DNA of 64,000 bases from the NCBI GenBank assembly GCA_038230415.1, contig JBBRNH010000022.1, forward strand, positions 5,180-69,179, in the 5' to 3' direction. This document shows positions 61,532 to 64,000 of the stretch, in pieces. Position 1 is the first letter of the stretch. Every line of letters starts with the position of its first letter. The notes under the pieces were generated by a model. The model had not been told where the DNA came from, made no database searches, and saw only the letters and a program-made list of their open reading frames with translations. The DNA comes from JBBRNH01 sp038230415. GTDB lineage: Bacteria > Bacteroidota > Bacteroidia > Cytophagales > Spirosomataceae. A program made the translations under genes and the position numbers.

Positions 61532-61551
61532 AACAAACACTTTTTTGCCCG

Positions 61552-62643
61552 ATGGCTCATATTTATACCCCGCGTCAGCAACGCACCCTCCTCATTGCCA
61601 GTTTATTACTCATTGGCGGATTCATTCTCTACGGGCTTTGGGGCTACATGACGGCTTTCTTGGGCGCGGGTATTCTCTACGTCATTTTCAGGCCACTGTT
61701 GCGGTATCTGGTATTAAAACGCGGCTGGAACCGCAAATTAGTAACGGTATTACTAATGCTTATCTCACTGTTGGTCATTATCTTACCGTTTGCCGCACTG
61801 AGTTTGTTGCTCGTTGGCCGGATTCAGTATTACAGCCAGAACTACGGCCAAATTCTTGATCTCATTCACAGAGCCGAAACCATGACCGGCTACAAAGTGA
61901 CCGACCCCAAAACGGTCTCGAACCTCATTAATCAGGGAACGGCCTTTGCCAGCCGCCAATTTCCGAGTCTTTTAGGCAGCACCCTCGATTTTACTATCGT
62001 GCTGGGACTCATGTACTTCGCCCTGTATTTTATGTTTGCCGACGAAAGCGATTTTCGCAAGGGGGTGCGCCGGTATCTGCCGTTTAAGCCAGACACGCTC
62101 GATGAACTGAGCGAATCCCTGCAAAACAACGTGAATGCCAATGTACTGGGTCAGGCGATGGTGTCGGCGGTGCAGGCCGTTATTACGGGTCTTACACTCT
62201 GGATTTTTGGCGTATCCGATGCGGCATTCTGGGGCGTGGTCACGTTCTTTTTCTCGTTCGTGCCTATTCTGGGATCACCGTTTGTGTGGGTTCCTGCCGG
62301 GTTAATCAAACTTTCTGAAGGTGACAACACGCAGGGTATAGGCATCCTCATTGTTGGCGCGGTGGTGATTGTCAATATTGACAACGTGCTGCGGGTCATG
62401 CTTGCCAAGCGCATGGGCGATATTCACCCGTTTATTACTATGACGGGAATTATCCTTGGTATACCGCTCTTCGGGATTCTTGGTCTGGTAATCGGGCCGT
62501 TGTTGCTGTCTTATTTTATTGTGTTGATGAACGTTTTCGAGCGCGAGAACAAAGAATTGCAGGAAGAAGCCGTTGACCAGGAAGAACAGTTAGAGGTCAA
62601 AGCCAGCCGCCGGGCCGATGCGCTGCCAGCGGTAAAAGCTTGA
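61552..62643 (+). CDS. AI-2E family transporter (PerM-like)
   Basis: The 363-residue protein has about eight membrane helices, beginning TLLIASLLLIGGFILYGLW, and the family pattern with a cytoplasmic or periplasmic stretch (DESDFRKGVRRYLPFKPDTL) between helices. The motif WGVVTFFFSFVPILGSPFVW (about 225-245) is highly typical of this family. Named for an AI-2 exporter in E. coli, most members have unknown substrates, some being ion antiporters. The C-terminus is highly charged (ENKELQEEAVDQEEQLEVKA). It appears to be a single-gene unit. Confidence 0.9.
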   Translation: MAHIYTPRQQRTLLIASLLLIGGFILYGLWGYMTAFLGAGILYVIFRPLLRYLVLKRGWNRKLVTVLLMLISLLVIILPFAALSLLLVGRIQYYSQNYGQILDLIHRAETMTGYKVTDPKTVSNLINQGTAFASRQFPSLLGSTLDFTIVLGLMYFALYFMFADESDFRKGVRRYLPFKPDTLDELSESLQNNVNANVLGQAMVSAVQAVITGLTLWIFGVSDAAFWGVVTFFFSFVPILGSPFVWVPAGLIKLSEGDNTQGIGILIVGAVVIVNIDNVLRVMLAKRMGDIHPFITMTGIILGIPLFGILGLVIGPLLLSYFIVLMNVFERENKELQEEAVDQEEQLEVKASRRADALPAVKA

Positions 62644-62772
62644 TAATCGGGTATGTTATGGCTTAGCTTAACTACCGGATTCTGCCGGAGATACCCATGC
62701 CCGCCCGTAGCAAACCGAATGATATAATTCGAGGGAAAGAACCGGCTTTTGGCGTACTGAAATCTTTTGTAT

Positions 62773-62904
62773 CTAATTGCCTTTCAGCTTGTTGAGGTTA
62801 TGCGCCAGGAACGCCAGCAGGGCGCAGAGCGTGAAGGCCGTGAGCAGAGACTTCGTAGCGAAGGGGTTAAAGGGATTACTGAGATTGAACCCCCGAAAGT
62901 ACAC
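62773..62904 (-). pseudogene. Remnant of a transposase C-terminus
   Basis: On the minus strand the sequence reads VYFRGFNLSNPFNPFATKSL followed by LTAFTLCALLAFLAHNLNKL and KGN, then TAG at 62775-62773. This looks like the last ~43 residues of an IS transposase, with no start or body. It is not in the same reading frame or family as the larger transposase at 63012. The rest of the 62644-63011 gap holds nothing I can name. Confidence 0.45.
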
Positions 62905-63011
62905 CCCCGCAGATTACCGTAATCTTAAATTATGGCTTAGTGTATTATGATTTTGTGGTGTGGGCAAAGGGTAGCGAGCGAAAGGTTTAGCCTGTTGGGG
63001 ATTGGCGGACT

Positions 63012-64000
63012 TTATTGACAACGAACAGGGATTTGCTCACGATATGCCTTACAGTCCATCCGGTCCCGATTCGATTCTAAATAAGAACACACGGCATTCA
63101 GTAAAGTAGGGTCTGCTTTCACACCTTTGATAGTAGTCAAAACCTTGCCTAAACCAGTGTCTAATAATAGGTTATGCTGTTCCTTAAACCATTTGGGAGA
63201 CCTCTTGACCTCTCCAAAAGCAGCCTTCCCTGCCTCCCCAATATGCTCCAGGGCCGGTGCGCCGGTGCGATGGTACATATCCAAAATTAATATGGCCTGT
63301 GGGTAAGATTTCTCCATCATCTGACGCAACCAAACAGAGCCGTCGCTGATGAATACCAAGTCTTTACCTCGACTTCTATAGTTGTCTAACTGGGCTTCTA
63401 ATTTCTGCCTAAACTCAGTAGCAGTGCCTAAATGTCCCACAAAAACCGATGACTCGATATGACCGCCCCGCTCCTCAACCACGCTCGTTTTCAGGGCGGT
63501 TGCCGCAAAAATGCGGCCTAATTTAGCTTCTTTGTACCCTTCATCGGTCAAGAGCATGGCCCCGTCTGCCTGGGCGTAAATAACCCCCGATGGAGCCGCC
63601 AGCGGCTCCTGTGCCGAGGCTGGCTGGCCGGACGCGCCCCGGTCTAAATTGGTCTCGATAGCGGCTCCATAGTAAGCCGTCAAGCGGCCAATCTGATTGG
63701 CACAGACCGGCACATCAAGCAGGGTGTGGGCCAACTCAGAGGCTTGCTTATAGACTTCCAACTGTCCAAGAAAAACGAGTTTTTCATAGAGGTAAGGGCT
63801 AATACCAAACCCATTCGGGTGATTACTAAATACCTGACTATTAGCTATATATATATTACCAAAGCGGGTTTTCATGCTTTTTTTACGTCGGTCGGCGGGG
63901 ACTTGGCTCCGGCTTTTTTCTAAAACCTGGCGACCTAAGTCCATCCGCACGGGCGGCCCCGCAAATCTCCTCGAATGACTTCTCACAGTCATAGAAGGTA
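63012..64000 (-). pseudogene. ISKra4-like transposase, 3'-truncated; 5' end at or beyond the window
   Basis: The frame covers residues typical of ISKra4/UPF0236-like transposases: NHPNGFGISPYLYEKLVFLG, VIYAQADGAMLLTDEGYKE with a DxD-type acidic residue, and LVFISDGSVWLRQMMEKSYP. It ends YLESNRDRMDCKAYREQIPV (then RCQ, TAA), whereas complete members continue with a conserved GSGAVES block, so the 3' end is lost. At the 5' end a second frame (KSFEEICGAARA, around 63940-63985) looks like the expected N-terminus, suggesting a frameshift near 63940. ATG 63992 is a possible start, but the frame remains open to the window edge. Confidence 0.7.

Overview
The window looks like a chromosomal stretch of a Bacteroidota bacterium, most likely a Cytophagales/Spirosomaceae-type organism. 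The evidence is a Bacteroidota promoter (TTTG-N19-TACTTTTG upstream of a tRNA-Leu, plus many TAnnTTTG -7 boxes), a MurF-alanine racemase fusion, type III glutamine synthetase, menaquinone synthesis (MenC), an exosortase N/MSEP-CTERM pair, split secreted RHS proteins and Wzi-like and DUF1361 proteins. Most of the DNA is moderately GC-rich. Two stretches are clearly more AT-rich: the RHS toxin tip with its immunity gene (about 18.6-19.6 kb) and a DUF262/DUF1524 island (about 47.3-49.5 kb).

Layout. 0-8.4 kb: a left-truncated M14 carboxypeptidase, thiamine pyrophosphokinase, a Wzi-like outer-membrane protein, a DinB-fold protein, a PD-(D/E)XK-like protein, a GH65 disaccharide phosphorylase and a Uma2-family protein. 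8.4-14.8 kb: a large membrane-anchored protein coupled to an SGNH-like lipoprotein, tRNA-Leu(CAA) with a recognisable promoter and terminator, an acetyltransferase, truA and a MobA-like nucleotidyltransferase. 14.8-22.7 kb: a split RHS locus with a C-terminal His-His nuclease-like toxin tip, a SUKH immunity protein and an XRE regulator. 23-27.7 kb: a lytic transglycosylase, then an ECF sigma factor, a vWA-like anti-sigma candidate and a small protein, then a YD-repeat lipoprotein. 27.9-31.9 kb: murF-alr and miaA, both carrying in-frame low-complexity or palindromic insertions, and a second Uma2 protein. 32.0-37.9 kb: a six-gene XrtN operon (DUF1361, DgkA, membrane protein, winged-helix regulator, MSEP-CTERM protein, exosortase N). 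37.9-47.3 kb: a LolA-like protein, thrB, a TetR regulator divergent from a tripartite exporter (ABC membrane domain without ATPase, HlyD, TolC), and an S9 peptidase. 47.5-49.4 kb: an AT-rich DUF262/DUF1524 gene broken by one in-frame stop. 49.8-62.6 kb: aspS, folA, a ChbG-like deacetylase, lpxK, menC, glutamine synthetase III, fadB/fadA-like beta-oxidation genes and an AI-2E family transporter. 62.7-64 kb: degenerate transposase remnants.

Two themes stand out. First, the XrtN operon has two near-identical palindromes (ACTTTG-N5-CAAAGT). One lies in front of the first gene and one in front of the MSEP-CTERM gene, each overlapping a -7 box, with a winged-helix regulator encoded between them. 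This suggests an autoregulated, self-contained sorting system. Second, the window is full of unrelated palindromic elements. They often supply the stop codon of a neighbouring gene, they sit inside two housekeeping genes in frame (one includes a 7-bp tandem repeat that could shift the frame of miaA), and one ends an ABC-transporter gene just where its ATPase domain would be expected.
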